Shown: positions 39,356-48,333 of the stretch, piece after piece
Position numbering within the stretch: the stretch's first letter is position 1
How the letters are laid out: each line of letters opens with the position of its first letter
From: Streptococcus oralis
Lineage (GTDB): Bacteria; Bacillota; Bacilli; Lactobacillales; Streptococcaceae
DNA length: 64,000 bases
NCBI RefSeq assembly: GCF_002386345.1
Contig: NZ_CP023507.1
Location: 744,001 to 808,000 of the forward strand
Reading direction: 5' to 3'
Translations under genes and position numbers: made by a program
The notes under the pieces: generated by a model
Told to the model about the DNA's origin: nothing
The model's database searches: none
What the model saw: only the letters and a program-made list of their open reading frames with translations

Positions 39356-40918
39356 ATGCGTAAAGTTGAATTTTTTGATACAAGCCTTCGTGATGGGGAA
39401 CAAACACCTGGTGTTAACTTCTCAATAAAGGAAAAAGTTTCCATTGCAAGACAGCTGGAGAAATGGGGAATTTCTGTAATTGAAGCTGGTTTTCCGGCTG
39501 CTAGTCCAGATTCATTTATAGCTGTTCAAGAAATTGCTAAAGCCATGAAAAAAACAGCAGTGACAGGATTAGCTCGTTCTGTAAAATCTGATATTGATGC
39601 TTGTTATGAGGCGCTTAAGGATGCCAAATATCCTCAAATTCATGTCTTTATCGCTACCAGTCCGATTCACCGCAAGTATAAGCTCAATAAAAGCAAGGAA
39701 GAGATTTTAGAAGCTATCAAGAAACATGTTTCTTATGCACGTTCTAAGTTTGAAATCGTCGAATTCTCTCCTGAAGATGCGACTAGAACAGAGTTGGATT
39801 TCCTCTTGCAAGTCGTTCAAACAGCGGTCGATGCAGGTGCATCTTATATCAATATCCCTGACACAGTTGGCTTTACGACTCCAGAAGAGTTTGCACGTAT
39901 CTTTGATTACTTGACTGAAAATATTAAATCAGATCATAAAGTTGTCTTTGGTGTTCACTGTCACGATGATCTCGGTATGGCAACTGCAAATACTTTGACA
40001 GCAATTAAACACGGTGCTGGACGTGTCCAGGGAACTATTAATGGTATCGGTGAACGCGCAGGTAATGTTGCTCTTGAAGAAGTAGCTGTTGCTTTGAAGA
40101 TTCGTGAGGATTTCTTCCAAGCAACTAGTGATATTGTTTTGGATGAAACAATGAATACGTCTGAAATGGTTTCTCGCTTTTCTGGTATTCCAGTTCCTAA
40201 AAACAAGGCTGTCGTTGGTGGCAATGCCTTCTCTCATGAATCTGGTATTCACCAAGATGGAGTCCTTAAAAATCCTCTCACTTATGAGATCATCACACCT
40301 GAATTGGTCGGTGTCAAGAGTAATAGTCTTCCGCTTGGAAAATTGTCAGGTCGCCATGCCTTTGTTGAAAAACTAAGAGAACTGGCCCTAGATTTTACAG
40401 AAGAGGATATCAAACCACTCTTCGCTAAGTTCAAGGCACTAGCGGACAAGAAACAAGAAATCACAGATGCAGATATTCGAGCTCTGGTAGCTGGAACCAT
40501 GGTTGAAAACCCAGAAGGCTTCCACTTTGATGATTTACAACTTCAAACTCATGCAGATAATGACATTGAAGCTCTCGTTAGCCTGGCCAATATGGATGGT
40601 GAGAAAGTCGAATTTAATGCAACAGGGCAAGGCTCTGTTGAAGCGATCTTTAACGCTATCGATAAGTTCTTTAACCAATCTGTTCGTTTGGTGTCCTATA
40701 CTATTGACGCGGTGACAGATGGAATTGATGCCCAGGCTCGGGTCTTGGTCACTGTTGAAAACAGAGATACAGAGACTATCTTTAACGCAGCAGGTCTTGA
40801 TTTCGATGTACTGAAAGCTTCGGCTATTGCCTACATCAATGCCAATACCTTTGTTCAAAAAGAGAATGCAGGTGAGATGGGGCGCAGCGTTTCCTACCGA
40901 GACATGCCTAGTGTGTAA
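39356..40918 (+). CDS. leuA: 2-isopropylmalate synthase
   Basis: LeuA condenses 2-ketoisovalerate with acetyl-CoA, the committed step to leucine. The 520-residue protein has the HMGL-like motif FFDTSLRDGEQTPGVN, the metal-binding HCHDDLGMA and the GAGRVQGTINGIGERAGN segment. A C-terminal LeuA allosteric domain (about 385-515) is present, expected to mediate leucine feedback. It follows the leader attenuator and starts leuA-leuB-DUF1294-leuC-leuD. GAAAAGGGGAAA precedes the ATG. Confidence 0.96.
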   Translation: MRKVEFFDTSLRDGEQTPGVNFSIKEKVSIARQLEKWGISVIEAGFPAASPDSFIAVQEIAKAMKKTAVTGLARSVKSDIDACYEALKDAKYPQIHVFIATSPIHRKYKLNKSKEEILEAIKKHVSYARSKFEIVEFSPEDATRTELDFLLQVVQTAVDAGASYINIPDTVGFTTPEEFARIFDYLTENIKSDHKVVFGVHCHDDLGMATANTLTAIKHGAGRVQGTINGIGERAGNVALEEVAVALKIREDFFQATSDIVLDETMNTSEMVSRFSGIPVPKNKAVVGGNAFSHESGIHQDGVLKNPLTYEIITPELVGVKSNSLPLGKLSGRHAFVEKLRELALDFTEEDIKPLFAKFKALADKKQEITDADIRALVAGTMVENPEGFHFDDLQLQTHADNDIEALVSLANMDGEKVEFNATGQGSVEAIFNAIDKFFNQSVRLVSYTIDAVTDGIDAQARVLVTVENRDTETIFNAAGLDFDVLKASAIAYINANTFVQKENAGEMGRSVSYRDMPSV

Positions 40919-40929
40919 AGGAGAAGGCT

Positions 40930-41967
40930 ATGACAAAGAAAATAGTAGCTCTAGCAGGGGATGGAATCGGTCCAGAAATTATGGAAGCTGGTTTAGCGGT
41001 TCTGGAAGCTCTAGCTTCAAAAACAGGTTTTGACTATGAGATAGACAGACGCCCCTTTGGAGGTGCAGGTATTGATGCTGCAGGGCATCCCTTACCTGAT
41101 GCGACCCTCAAGGCAAGTAGAGAAGCAGATGCTATTCTCCTTGCAGCTATCGGTAGTCCCCAGTATGATAGGGCAGCGATTCGGCCTGAACAAGGCTTGC
41201 TAGCTCTTCGTAAGGAACTCAATCTCTATGCCAATATTCGACCTGTAAAAATCTTTGACAGTCTTAAGCATTTGTCACCTCTCAAACCTGAACGAATTGC
41301 TGGTGTAGACTTTGTCGTGGTGCGTGAGTTGACAGGTGGAATTTACTTTGGAGATCATATCCTTGAAGAGCGAAAAGCGCGTGATATCAACGACTATAGC
41401 TATGAGGAAGTAGAGCGGATTATTCGCAAGGCATTTGAAATCGCAAGAAGTCGGAGAAAAATCGTTACTAGTATCGATAAGCAAAATGTTCTAGCGACAT
41501 CAAAACTCTGGCGCAGAGTAGCTGAGGAAGTCGCGCAAGATTTTCCAGATGTAACCTTGGAGCACCAGTTGGTGGACTCAGCTGCCATGCTCATGATTAC
41601 CAATCCTGCTAAGTTCGATGTCATCGTGACAGAGAATCTTTTCGGAGATATCTTATCTGATGAATCAAGCGTTCTATCTGGCACGCTTGGAGTCATGCCA
41701 TCAGCCAGTCATTCTGAAAATGGACCAAGTCTCTATGAGCCCATTCACGGTTCAGCTCCTGATATTGCAGGTCAAGGAATTGCCAATCCTATTTCTATGA
41801 TTTTGTCAGTTGCCATGATGTTGAGAGATAGTTTCGGACGTTATGAGGATGCAGAGCGTATCGAACATGCTGTTGAAGCTAGTTTAGCGGCTGGCATTTT
41901 AACAAGAGATATTGGAGGACCGGCTTCGACCAAGGAAATGACAGAAGCCATCATTGAAAGATTATGA
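40930..41967 (+). CDS. leuB: 3-isopropylmalate dehydrogenase
   Basis: LeuB oxidatively decarboxylates 3-isopropylmalate. The 345-residue protein begins with GDGIGPEIM, has RELTGGIYFG and VTENLFGDILSDE, and the NAD-binding IHGSAPDIAGQ motif. AAAGGAG precedes the ATG. It is 11 nt from leuA and overlaps the next small gene by 4 nt. Confidence 0.96.
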   Translation: MTKKIVALAGDGIGPEIMEAGLAVLEALASKTGFDYEIDRRPFGGAGIDAAGHPLPDATLKASREADAILLAAIGSPQYDRAAIRPEQGLLALRKELNLYANIRPVKIFDSLKHLSPLKPERIAGVDFVVVRELTGGIYFGDHILEERKARDINDYSYEEVERIIRKAFEIARSRRKIVTSIDKQNVLATSKLWRRVAEEVAQDFPDVTLEHQLVDSAAMLMITNPAKFDVIVTENLFGDILSDESSVLSGTLGVMPSASHSENGPSLYEPIHGSAPDIAGQGIANPISMILSVAMMLRDSFGRYEDAERIEHAVEASLAAGILTRDIGGPASTKEMTEAIIERL

Positions 41968-42233
41968 AGATAAATGAAGGAATCACGCTTGCCTTCTTGA
42001 TTTGGAATTTGCTGATTTTCTTGATTTATGGCATTGACAAATCCAAGGCAAGAAGAGGTGCTTGGCGCGTCCCAGAGAAAATCTTACTCATTTTAGCCTT
42101 TACTTGTGGTGGTTTTGGTGCCTGGTTGGCAGGAATCACCTTTCACCACAAGACTAGAAAATGGTATTTTAAAACAGTTTGGTTTCTCGGGATGGTGACC
42201 ACACTAGTAGCCTTATATTTTATTTGGAGGTAA
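41964..42233 (+). CDS. DUF1294 small membrane protein inside the leu operon
   Basis: An 89-residue protein with three hydrophobic segments (about 7-24, 40-56 and 67-86). The family motifs YGIDKSKARRGAWRVPEK and GGFGAWLAGITFHHKT (in segments) are clear. Its ATG overlaps the leuB stop (ATGA) and it ends 3 nt before leuC, so it is translationally coupled inside the operon. The family has no defined function; why it sits between leuB and leuC is unknown. Confidence 0.85.
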   Translation: MKINEGITLAFLIWNLLIFLIYGIDKSKARRGAWRVPEKILLILAFTCGGFGAWLAGITFHHKTRKWYFKTVWFLGMVTTLVALYFIWR

Positions 42234-42236
42234 TGA

Positions 42237-43619
42237 ATGGCAGGAAAATCAATTTTTGATAAATTATGGGACCGTCATGTTATCACAGGAGAAGAAGGGC
42301 AGCCCCAACTCATGTATGTGGATCAGCACTATATTCATGAAGTGACCAGTCCCCAAGCTTTTCAAGGATTACGAGATGCAGGTCGCAGATTGAGACGGCC
42401 AGACTTGACATTTGGAACCTTTGATCACAATGTACCAACGGTCAATATCTACGATATTCGAGATGTGATTTCTAAGGCTCAAATTGATAAGCTTGCTGAA
42501 AATGTTGAGGAGTTTGGGATTGAACATGCTGCCCACGGTTCTGAAAAGCAGGGCATCGTTCACATGGTTGGTCCAGAAACAGGACGGACGCAACCAGGAA
42601 AATTCATCGTCTGTGGAGATAGCCACACAGCTACCCACGGAGCTTTCGGAGCTATCGCCTTTGGGATTGGGACCAGTGAGGTTGAGCATGTCTTTGCTAC
42701 CCAGACACTCTGGCAAGTTAAACCCAAGAAAATGCTGGTAGAATTCACTGGTGTTCCTCAAAAAGGAGTTTATTCTAAGGATTACATTCTCGCCTTAATT
42801 GCCAAGTATGGCGTTGCTTGTGGTGTTGGCTATGTGGTGGAATATCGTGGGCAAGCGATTGATGCTCTGACCATGGAAGAGCGAATGACCATCTGCAATA
42901 TGTCCATCGAGTTTGGTTCGAAGATGGGAATCATGAATCCAGATCAGACTACCTATGACTATCTCAAGGGACGGGAATGCGTTCCCGAAGCTTTCGAGGA
43001 GGCTGTTGCTGACTGGAAGACGCTTGTCAGCGATGAGGATGCTGTTTATGATAAGGTTATCCAGATGGATGTCTCAGACTTGGCTCCTATGGTGACCTGG
43101 GGAACCAATCCTGCTATGGGCGTTGACTTTGACAGTAGCTTCCCAGAAATTAAGGATATGAATGATGAACGAGCTTATCATTACATGAACTTGGAACCTG
43201 GTCAAAAGCCAGAGGATATTGAGCTAGGCTATATCTTTATCGGGTCTTGTACCAATGCTCGACTCAGTGACTTGCAACTGGCTGCGCGATTTGTCAAAGG
43301 GAAGAAAATTGCTCCCAATCTAACAGCAATTGTAGTTCCGGGCTCTCGTCCTGTGAAACGAGCTGCTGAGAAGTTGGGCTTGGACAAAGTCTTTCTAGAT
43401 GCTGGTTTTGAGTGGAGAGACCCAGGTTGCTCCATGTGTCTAGGGATGAATCCCGACAAGGTACCTGATGGCGTCCATTGTGCTTCAACCAGTAACCGCA
43501 ACTTTGAAGATAGACAGGGATTTGGTGCTAAGACCCATCTCTGCAGTCCAGCCATGGCAGCTGCAGCGGCTATCGCAGGGCGCTTCGTAGATGTTCGGAA
43601 AATGCCAGAGGCCCAGTAA
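42237..43619 (+). CDS. leuC: 3-isopropylmalate dehydratase large subunit
   Basis: LeuC with LeuD isomerises 2- to 3-isopropylmalate and holds a 4Fe-4S cluster. The 460-residue protein has the cluster cysteines in [11 protein letters not shown] and [11 protein letters not shown], and the [15 protein letters not shown] motif. TTGGAGG at the end of the preceding gene is its ribosome binding site; the ATG at 42237 gives the family start [11 protein letters not shown]. Confidence 0.96.
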   Translation: MAGKSIFDKLWDRHVITGEEGQPQLMYVDQHYIHEVTSPQAFQGLRDAGRRLRRPDLTFGTFDHNVPTVNIYDIRDVISKAQIDKLAENVEEFGIEHAAHGSEKQGIVHMVGPETGRTQPGKFIVCGDSHTATHGAFGAIAFGIGTSEVEHVFATQTLWQVKPKKMLVEFTGVPQKGVYSKDYILALIAKYGVACGVGYVVEYRGQAIDALTMEERMTICNMSIEFGSKMGIMNPDQTTYDYLKGRECVPEAFEEAVADWKTLVSDEDAVYDKVIQMDVSDLAPMVTWGTNPAMGVDFDSSFPEIKDMNDERAYHYMNLEPGQKPEDIELGYIFIGSCTNARLSDLQLAARFVKGKKIAPNLTAIVVPGSRPVKRAAEKLGLDKVFLDAGFEWRDPGCSMCLGMNPDKVPDGVHCASTSNRNFEDRQGFGAKTHLCSPAMAAAAAIAGRFVDVRKMPEAQ

Positions 43620-43628
43620 GGAGAGGAT

Positions 43629-44222
43629 ATGGAGAAATTTACAGTTTATACGGGAACGACCGTTCCTCTCATGAATGATAATATCGACACCGACCAAATC
43701 CTTCCCAAGCAGTTTCTCAAGTTAATTGATAAGAAAGGCTTTGGTAAGTACCTTATGTACGCTTGGCGTTATCTGGACGACAAGTATACTGAGGACCCAG
43801 ACTTTGTCTTTAACCGACCAGAATACCGAAAAGCTAGTATTCTCATCTCAGGGGACAACTTTGGCGCAGGATCGTCCAGAGAACACGCAGCTTGGGCTCT
43901 AGCTGACTATGGTTTTAAAGTCGTGATTGCAGGATCTTTCGGGGACATTCATTATAATAATGAACTCAATAATGGTATGTTGCCTATTGTTCAGCCTAGA
44001 GAGGTTAGAGAAAAATTAGCCAAGCTACAAGCAAGCGACCGGGTAACTGTGGACTTGGAACAACAAAAAATCATTTCACCAGTTGGAGAATTCGCTTTCG
44101 AAATAGATAGCGAGTGGAAACACAAGCTCTTAAATGGTTTGGATGATATCAGTATTACTTTGCAGTATGAAGATTTGATTGCTGCCTATGAAAAACAACG
44201 TCCAGCCTACTGGCAGGATTAG
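43629..44222 (+). CDS. leuD: 3-isopropylmalate dehydratase small subunit
   Basis: LeuD completes the LeuCD isomerase. The 197-residue protein has [14 protein letters not shown] and the [17 protein letters not shown] substrate motif. AAGGAGAGG precedes the ATG, 9 nt after leuC. Confidence 0.96.
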   Translation: MEKFTVYTGTTVPLMNDNIDTDQILPKQFLKLIDKKGFGKYLMYAWRYLDDKYTEDPDFVFNRPEYRKASILISGDNFGAGSSREHAAWALADYGFKVVIAGSFGDIHYNNELNNGMLPIVQPREVREKLAKLQASDRVTVDLEQQKIISPVGEFAFEIDSEWKHKLLNGLDDISITLQYEDLIAAYEKQRPAYWQD

Positions 44223-44248
44223 AAAAATAGAAAAGGACATATAGAACT

Positions 44249-45028
44249 ATGACAAAACACATTCAATGGAACGGAACACTTTCTCAAGAAGGCTATGACA
44301 TTTTAAAAGGTGAGGGCGGATGTATTGTTTGTCCTACAAAAGTTGGTTACATTATCATGACGAGCGACAAGGCAGGACTTGAGCGTAAGTTCGCAGCCAA
44401 AGAACGTAACCGTAACAAACCAGGTGTCGTTCTCTGTGGTAGCATGGATGAGCTTCGAGCTTTAGCACAACTCAACTCAGAAATTGAAGCCTTCTATCAA
44501 AAACATTGGGACGAAGACATTCTACTTGGTTGTATCCTTCCATGGAAACCAGAAGCTTTTGAAAAACTCAAAGCATATGGTGATGGCCGTGAAGAACTTA
44601 TGACTGACGTTCGTGGTACTAGCTGTTTTGTCATTAAATTTGGTAAAGCTGGTGAACAACTGGCTGCTAAACTTTGGGAAGAAGGTAAAATGGTCTACGC
44701 CTCATCAGCTAACCCATCTGGAAAAGGAAACCGCGGTAAGGTGGAAGGTATCGGAGAACGTATAGAAGGAGCAGTGGACCTTGTCATCGAGGCAGACGAC
44801 TATGTGGCATCTATCCAACCTGATAAAACGATTGAAACGCGCTACGAGCAAGGTGTGATGGTGTCTATGGTTGATAAAGATGGTAAGCTCATCCCAGAAC
44901 AAGGAGGAGACCGTTCAATCTCACCAGCTCCAGTTGTTATCCGCAAAGGGCTTGACATTGATAAAATCATGATGCACCTGTCAGATACCTTTAACTCATG
45001 GGACTACCGTCAGGGTGAGTATTATTAA
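44249..45028 (+). CDS. Sua5/YciO/YrdC-family protein
   Basis: A 259-residue protein with a YrdC-type domain. PTKVGYIIMTSD, FAAKERNRNKPGVVL and VYASSANPSGKGNRGKVEGIG (in segments) correspond to the nucleotide/threonine-binding elements of Sua5/YrdC. It is shorter than Sua5 and lacks its C-terminal domain, so tRNA t6A synthesis is not assured. It is 26 nt after leuD and likely read from the leu operon, where it has no obvious role. Confidence 0.78.
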   Translation: MTKHIQWNGTLSQEGYDILKGEGGCIVCPTKVGYIIMTSDKAGLERKFAAKERNRNKPGVVLCGSMDELRALAQLNSEIEAFYQKHWDEDILLGCILPWKPEAFEKLKAYGDGREELMTDVRGTSCFVIKFGKAGEQLAAKLWEEGKMVYASSANPSGKGNRGKVEGIGERIEGAVDLVIEADDYVASIQPDKTIETRYEQGVMVSMVDKDGKLIPEQGGDRSISPAPVVIRKGLDIDKIMMHLSDTFNSWDYRQGEYY

Positions 45029-45044
45029 TATTGAAAAGAAGTCT

Positions 45045-45080
45045 AGTGTTAAGAGACATTGAAGCTCCTAACGCTGGGCT
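45045..45080 (+). terminator. Imperfect terminator after the YrdC-like gene
   Basis: AGTGTTA and TAACGCT arms (one G-T) enclose further GAG/CTC pairs, and GGGC-TTTTTG follows. The stem is interrupted, so termination strength is uncertain. Confidence 0.5.
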
Positions 45081-45181
45081 TTTTGTTTAGAATTTCTTTT
45101 CTTTTTTTATAGGATATGATATGCTAGAGATGAACTATATATTAATAGGACTTACTTGTGAAAGTAAAAAGGAGTATTCAA

Positions 45182-46873
45182 ATGAACAGTGAACAAAATA
45201 ACTATTTTTTTGTTGGTACAAAATTTGGTGATGATGATTATCTTGAATATTTTATGAAAGAAGGAAAGTGGGAATTAGGATGGCATAATAACGAGGAAAA
45301 TAAACAGTATCAAAGAATGTTAAAGTTGTTTAATAAAATTAAACCAGGTGACGTTTTATTTGCTAAATCCACATATGTCAAAAAGAAGAATGTACCTTTT
45401 GTAAAGAAAGATGATTTAAAGGTTTCTGTGATGAAAATTCGTGGAATGGCGACTGTTAAAGAGGTTTTAGATGATGGGCATACCATTATTGTTGATTGGA
45501 AAAAAGAGTATATAGAGAGGGAGTGGTTTTTCTTTACGGGGCAAGAAACAATATGGTTTCCATCAGATATTAAGTATCGAACTAAAGAGACTAACCAGTT
45601 AATAAAATTTGCTGCAAGTGATGAAATCATAATTCAAGACTATGACTATTTTTTGAATCATCCTAATTGGAAAAAGTATAAAAAATTAGAAAGTGAAACT
45701 ATGTTAAGGAATGATTTTTTATTTAATTATAGTGGTATATTAAAAAAATCCAAAAACCTCATCCTCCGCGGTGCTCCTGGCACAGGAAAAACTTATCTTG
45801 CTAAAGAAATTGCCAAAGAATTAACGGGTGGCAACGAAGACCAAATCGAATTTGTACAGTTTCACCCTTCCTATGATTATACGGATTTTGTAGAGGGGTT
45901 GAGACCAATCCTGGTAAATGATGGACAGATTAACTTTGGCTTGCAGGACGGCATTTTTAAGAAATTTTGTCAGAAGGCTAAAGAAGCTCAAAAAACTGGA
46001 GGCCAAGATAATTTTGAGGAAGCGTGGGGTAAGCTAACGGATGCTATCAATGAAAAGCAAGGACAATACCTCTTCCCTCGTAGTTCTGTTCCAGCCAGTT
46101 TAAATAGTCAAGGGAATGTGAAGTTTGATTCTCCTGTTGCTACCAAAGAAAAAGTGTATCTTTTGTATAAGGGTGAAGATACTAATTTAAAGTACGAAAC
46201 TTATCAAAAAATTGTTTTGGATCACATGAAAGAAAGTTATGGATTATGCGATTATGTATCTCCAACGATTGACACTGACAAGAAATTCGTCTTCATCATT
46301 GATGAAATCAATCGTGGAGAGATTTCTAAGATTTTTGGTGAACTCTTTTTCTCTATCGACCCTGGTTATCGTGGCGAAAGGGGGAGTGTTTCCACCCAGT
46401 ATGCTAATTTACATGAGACGGATGACAAGTTTTATATTCCTGAGAATGTCTACATCATCGGAACAATGAATGATATTGACCGTTCAGTAGATACCTTTGA
46501 TTTTGCTATGCGTCGTCGTTTCCGTTTTGTTGAAGTTACTGCTGAAAGCCAAGTTGCTATGTTGGATAAAGAACTAGATATCCATGCAGAAGAAGCAAAA
46601 CTTCGTTTAAGAAATTTGAACGCTGCTATCGAGAACGTTCAGGAGCTAAACAGTCATTATCATATCGGTCCAAGTTATTTCCTTAAGTTGAAGGATGTAG
46701 ACTTTGACTATGAAATACTCTGGTCAGATTACCTCAAACCTCTTTTGGAAGATTACTTACGAGGTTCTTATGAAGAATCTGAAACTCTTGCAACATTGAA
46801 AAAAGCATTTAATCTGACAAATAAAGAGCAAACAGTTCAGCAAGATACTGGTGATGATAATGCGGATAACTGA
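45182..46873 (+). CDS. McrB-type AAA+ restriction GTPase
   Basis: McrB is the motor and target-recognition subunit of modification-dependent (type IV) restriction. The 563-residue protein starts at 45182 (AAAAAGGAG at 45167-45174). The N-terminal 185 residues (WELGWHNN, KPGDVLFAKS, VDWKK) resemble an EVE/PUA-like modified-base reader, an inference. The motor has Walker A LRGAPGTGKTYL, Walker B FIIDEINRGEISKIFGELFFSIDPG and the McrB signature GTMNDIDRSVDTFDFAMRRRF (in segments). The N-terminal part is more AT-rich than the motor. It overlaps mcrC. Confidence 0.88.
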   Translation: MNSEQNNYFFVGTKFGDDDYLEYFMKEGKWELGWHNNEENKQYQRMLKLFNKIKPGDVLFAKSTYVKKKNVPFVKKDDLKVSVMKIRGMATVKEVLDDGHTIIVDWKKEYIEREWFFFTGQETIWFPSDIKYRTKETNQLIKFAASDEIIIQDYDYFLNHPNWKKYKKLESETMLRNDFLFNYSGILKKSKNLILRGAPGTGKTYLAKEIAKELTGGNEDQIEFVQFHPSYDYTDFVEGLRPILVNDGQINFGLQDGIFKKFCQKAKEAQKTGGQDNFEEAWGKLTDAINEKQGQYLFPRSSVPASLNSQGNVKFDSPVATKEKVYLLYKGEDTNLKYETYQKIVLDHMKESYGLCDYVSPTIDTDKKFVFIIDEINRGEISKIFGELFFSIDPGYRGERGSVSTQYANLHETDDKFYIPENVYIIGTMNDIDRSVDTFDFAMRRRFRFVEVTAESQVAMLDKELDIHAEEAKLRLRNLNAAIENVQELNSHYHIGPSYFLKLKDVDFDYEILWSDYLKPLLEDYLRGSYEESETLATLKKAFNLTNKEQTVQQDTGDDNADN

Positions 46874-48164
46874 TAATCAGCATAGAATTGCTAGAGAAGA
46901 TTTTGTCGCAGAATTTCCCAACCTAAGTCAAGCCCTTCTTGATAGAACACTAGATAACCTATCTCGAGAGGACAATATTTTTATTTTCCCAAATGATTTG
47001 ATGAATTCTCCTGATTTAGACAAGGACCAAAAGATTTTGGAAACAGTTAATCAGGAAATCAAGACAGGGAACGTGATTGGTTTTCTTGGATATGGTCAGG
47101 AAAGATTAACGATTTCCTCTCGTTTTTCTGATAAAAGTAACGACCATTTTTTGCATTATCTTTTACAAAAGGTACTTCATATCAATCTGACTAGTTTGGA
47201 TGTTGGAATATCTCCCGAAGATAAGCTCTATCAGCTTTTGATTTACCTCTTTCCCAAATATCTGCAAGCTGCTCTCCGAAAAGGTCTTTATAAGGAATAT
47301 CAGCAATTTTTCCATAACGATAGTCATGTGAAGGGAGTGATAGATGTTGGAAATCATCTTAAAAGAAATGTTCCTTTTATGGGAAATATTGCCTATACAA
47401 CAAGAGAGTTCACCTATGATAATCCCCTCATGCAGTTGATTCGGCATACGATTGAGTACATAAAGACTCAAAAAAGTTTTGGAACACTACTCGATAGTAA
47501 TCGTGAAAATATGGCAGAAATCGTGCGAGTAACCCCATCTTATAAACTAGCTGATCGTGCTAAGATTATTCGGGGGAATCAATCTAAACCTATACGTCAT
47601 GCATACTTTCACGAGTACAGAAAGTTACAAGAACTTTGTCTGATGATTCTAAGCCAAGAAAAGCACGGTTTAGGGTATCATGAACAAAAAATCCATGGTA
47701 TTCTTTTTGATGTTTCCTGGCTCTGGGAAGAGTATATTTACACCCTGTTGCCAAAAGATTTCATACATCCACGAAATAAGGATAAGACGGACGGAATTTC
47801 AGTATTTTCTAATCGTGAAAGAAAAGTATTTCCAGATTTTTATCATAAAGAGTTAAAAATAGTTCTAGATGCTAAATATAAAAAACTTGAAGATACTGAA
47901 AAAGGAATCAACCGTGAGGACTTATTCCAGCTGATTTCCTATTCTTATATTTTAAAAGCTGAGAAAGCTGGATTGATTTTTCCTAGTATAGAGCGATCAG
48001 TAAATAGTGAGATAGGAGAAGTAGTGGGGTACGGAGTCTTGCTTAAAAAGTGGTCTATCCAAATTCCTCAGAATGCTTCATCTTATAATGAATTTTGTGA
48101 AATGATGGAAAGCTCCGAAGCAATTTTTAAAAGAAATATTGATAAGGAAGTGGGGAGAAACTAA
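46860..48164 (+). CDS. McrC-type nuclease subunit
   Basis: McrC supplies the nuclease and stimulates McrB. The 434-residue protein has the McrC body (FLGYGQERLTISSRF, FMGNIAYTTREF) and a C-terminal PD-(D/E)XK nuclease core: FPDFYHK followed by LDAKYKKL. A GTG at 46851 would add three residues; the ATG at 46860 was chosen because GGTG lies 6 nt upstream. The 14-nt overlap with mcrB indicates coupled translation. A hairpin terminator lies across its stop. Confidence 0.88.
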   Translation: MRITDNQHRIAREDFVAEFPNLSQALLDRTLDNLSREDNIFIFPNDLMNSPDLDKDQKILETVNQEIKTGNVIGFLGYGQERLTISSRFSDKSNDHFLHYLLQKVLHINLTSLDVGISPEDKLYQLLIYLFPKYLQAALRKGLYKEYQQFFHNDSHVKGVIDVGNHLKRNVPFMGNIAYTTREFTYDNPLMQLIRHTIEYIKTQKSFGTLLDSNRENMAEIVRVTPSYKLADRAKIIRGNQSKPIRHAYFHEYRKLQELCLMILSQEKHGLGYHEQKIHGILFDVSWLWEEYIYTLLPKDFIHPRNKDKTDGISVFSNRERKVFPDFYHKELKIVLDAKYKKLEDTEKGINREDLFQLISYSYILKAEKAGLIFPSIERSVNSEIGEVVGYGVLLKKWSIQIPQNASSYNEFCEMMESSEAIFKRNIDKEVGRN

Positions 48165-48179
48165 TCTCCTCACTTTTTA
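48150..48179 (+). terminator. Terminator of the McrBC pair
   Basis: GTGGGGAG and CTCCTCAC form an 8-bp stem (one G-T) around AAACTAAT, followed by TTTTTAT; it overlaps the mcrC stop codon. Confidence 0.8.
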
Positions 48180-48227
48180 TATTTAAATTATAAAAACCGA
48201 ACATTATTGTTTTATAATTGAAATTAT

Positions 48228-48256
48228 TTGACAAAAACTGTACTTTGGTTTATAAT
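48228..48256 (+). promoter_or_regulatory. Promoter of guaC
   Basis: TTGACA (48228-48233), 17 nt, TATAAT (48251-48256): a near-consensus sigma-A promoter with a transcript start near 48263. Confidence 0.85.
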
Positions 48257-48262
48257 AAATCA

Positions 48263-48333
48263 AGGAAACGTCGCAAAAGGCGTAGGGATGCGCAAGCATA
48301 GGTAGGTCATTACAAAAGAAACGAGACATCGAT
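48263..48333 (+). promoter_or_regulatory. Structured 70-nt leader of guaC
   Basis: The leader contains two adjacent hairpins, ACGTC-GCAAAA-GGCGT (48268-48283) and ATGC-GCAA-GCAT (48288-48299), followed by a purine-rich tract GGTAGG. No strong Shine-Dalgarno lies next to the ATG (GAGA only). It is not a recognisable purine riboswitch. Control by a purine nucleotide is suggested only by the gene it precedes. Confidence 0.45.

Noticed and set aside
48263..48333. Purine riboswitch upstream of guaC
   Set aside because: The conserved J2/3 and loop-loop features of the purine aptamer are absent; only two small hairpins are present, so it is reported as an unclassified leader.
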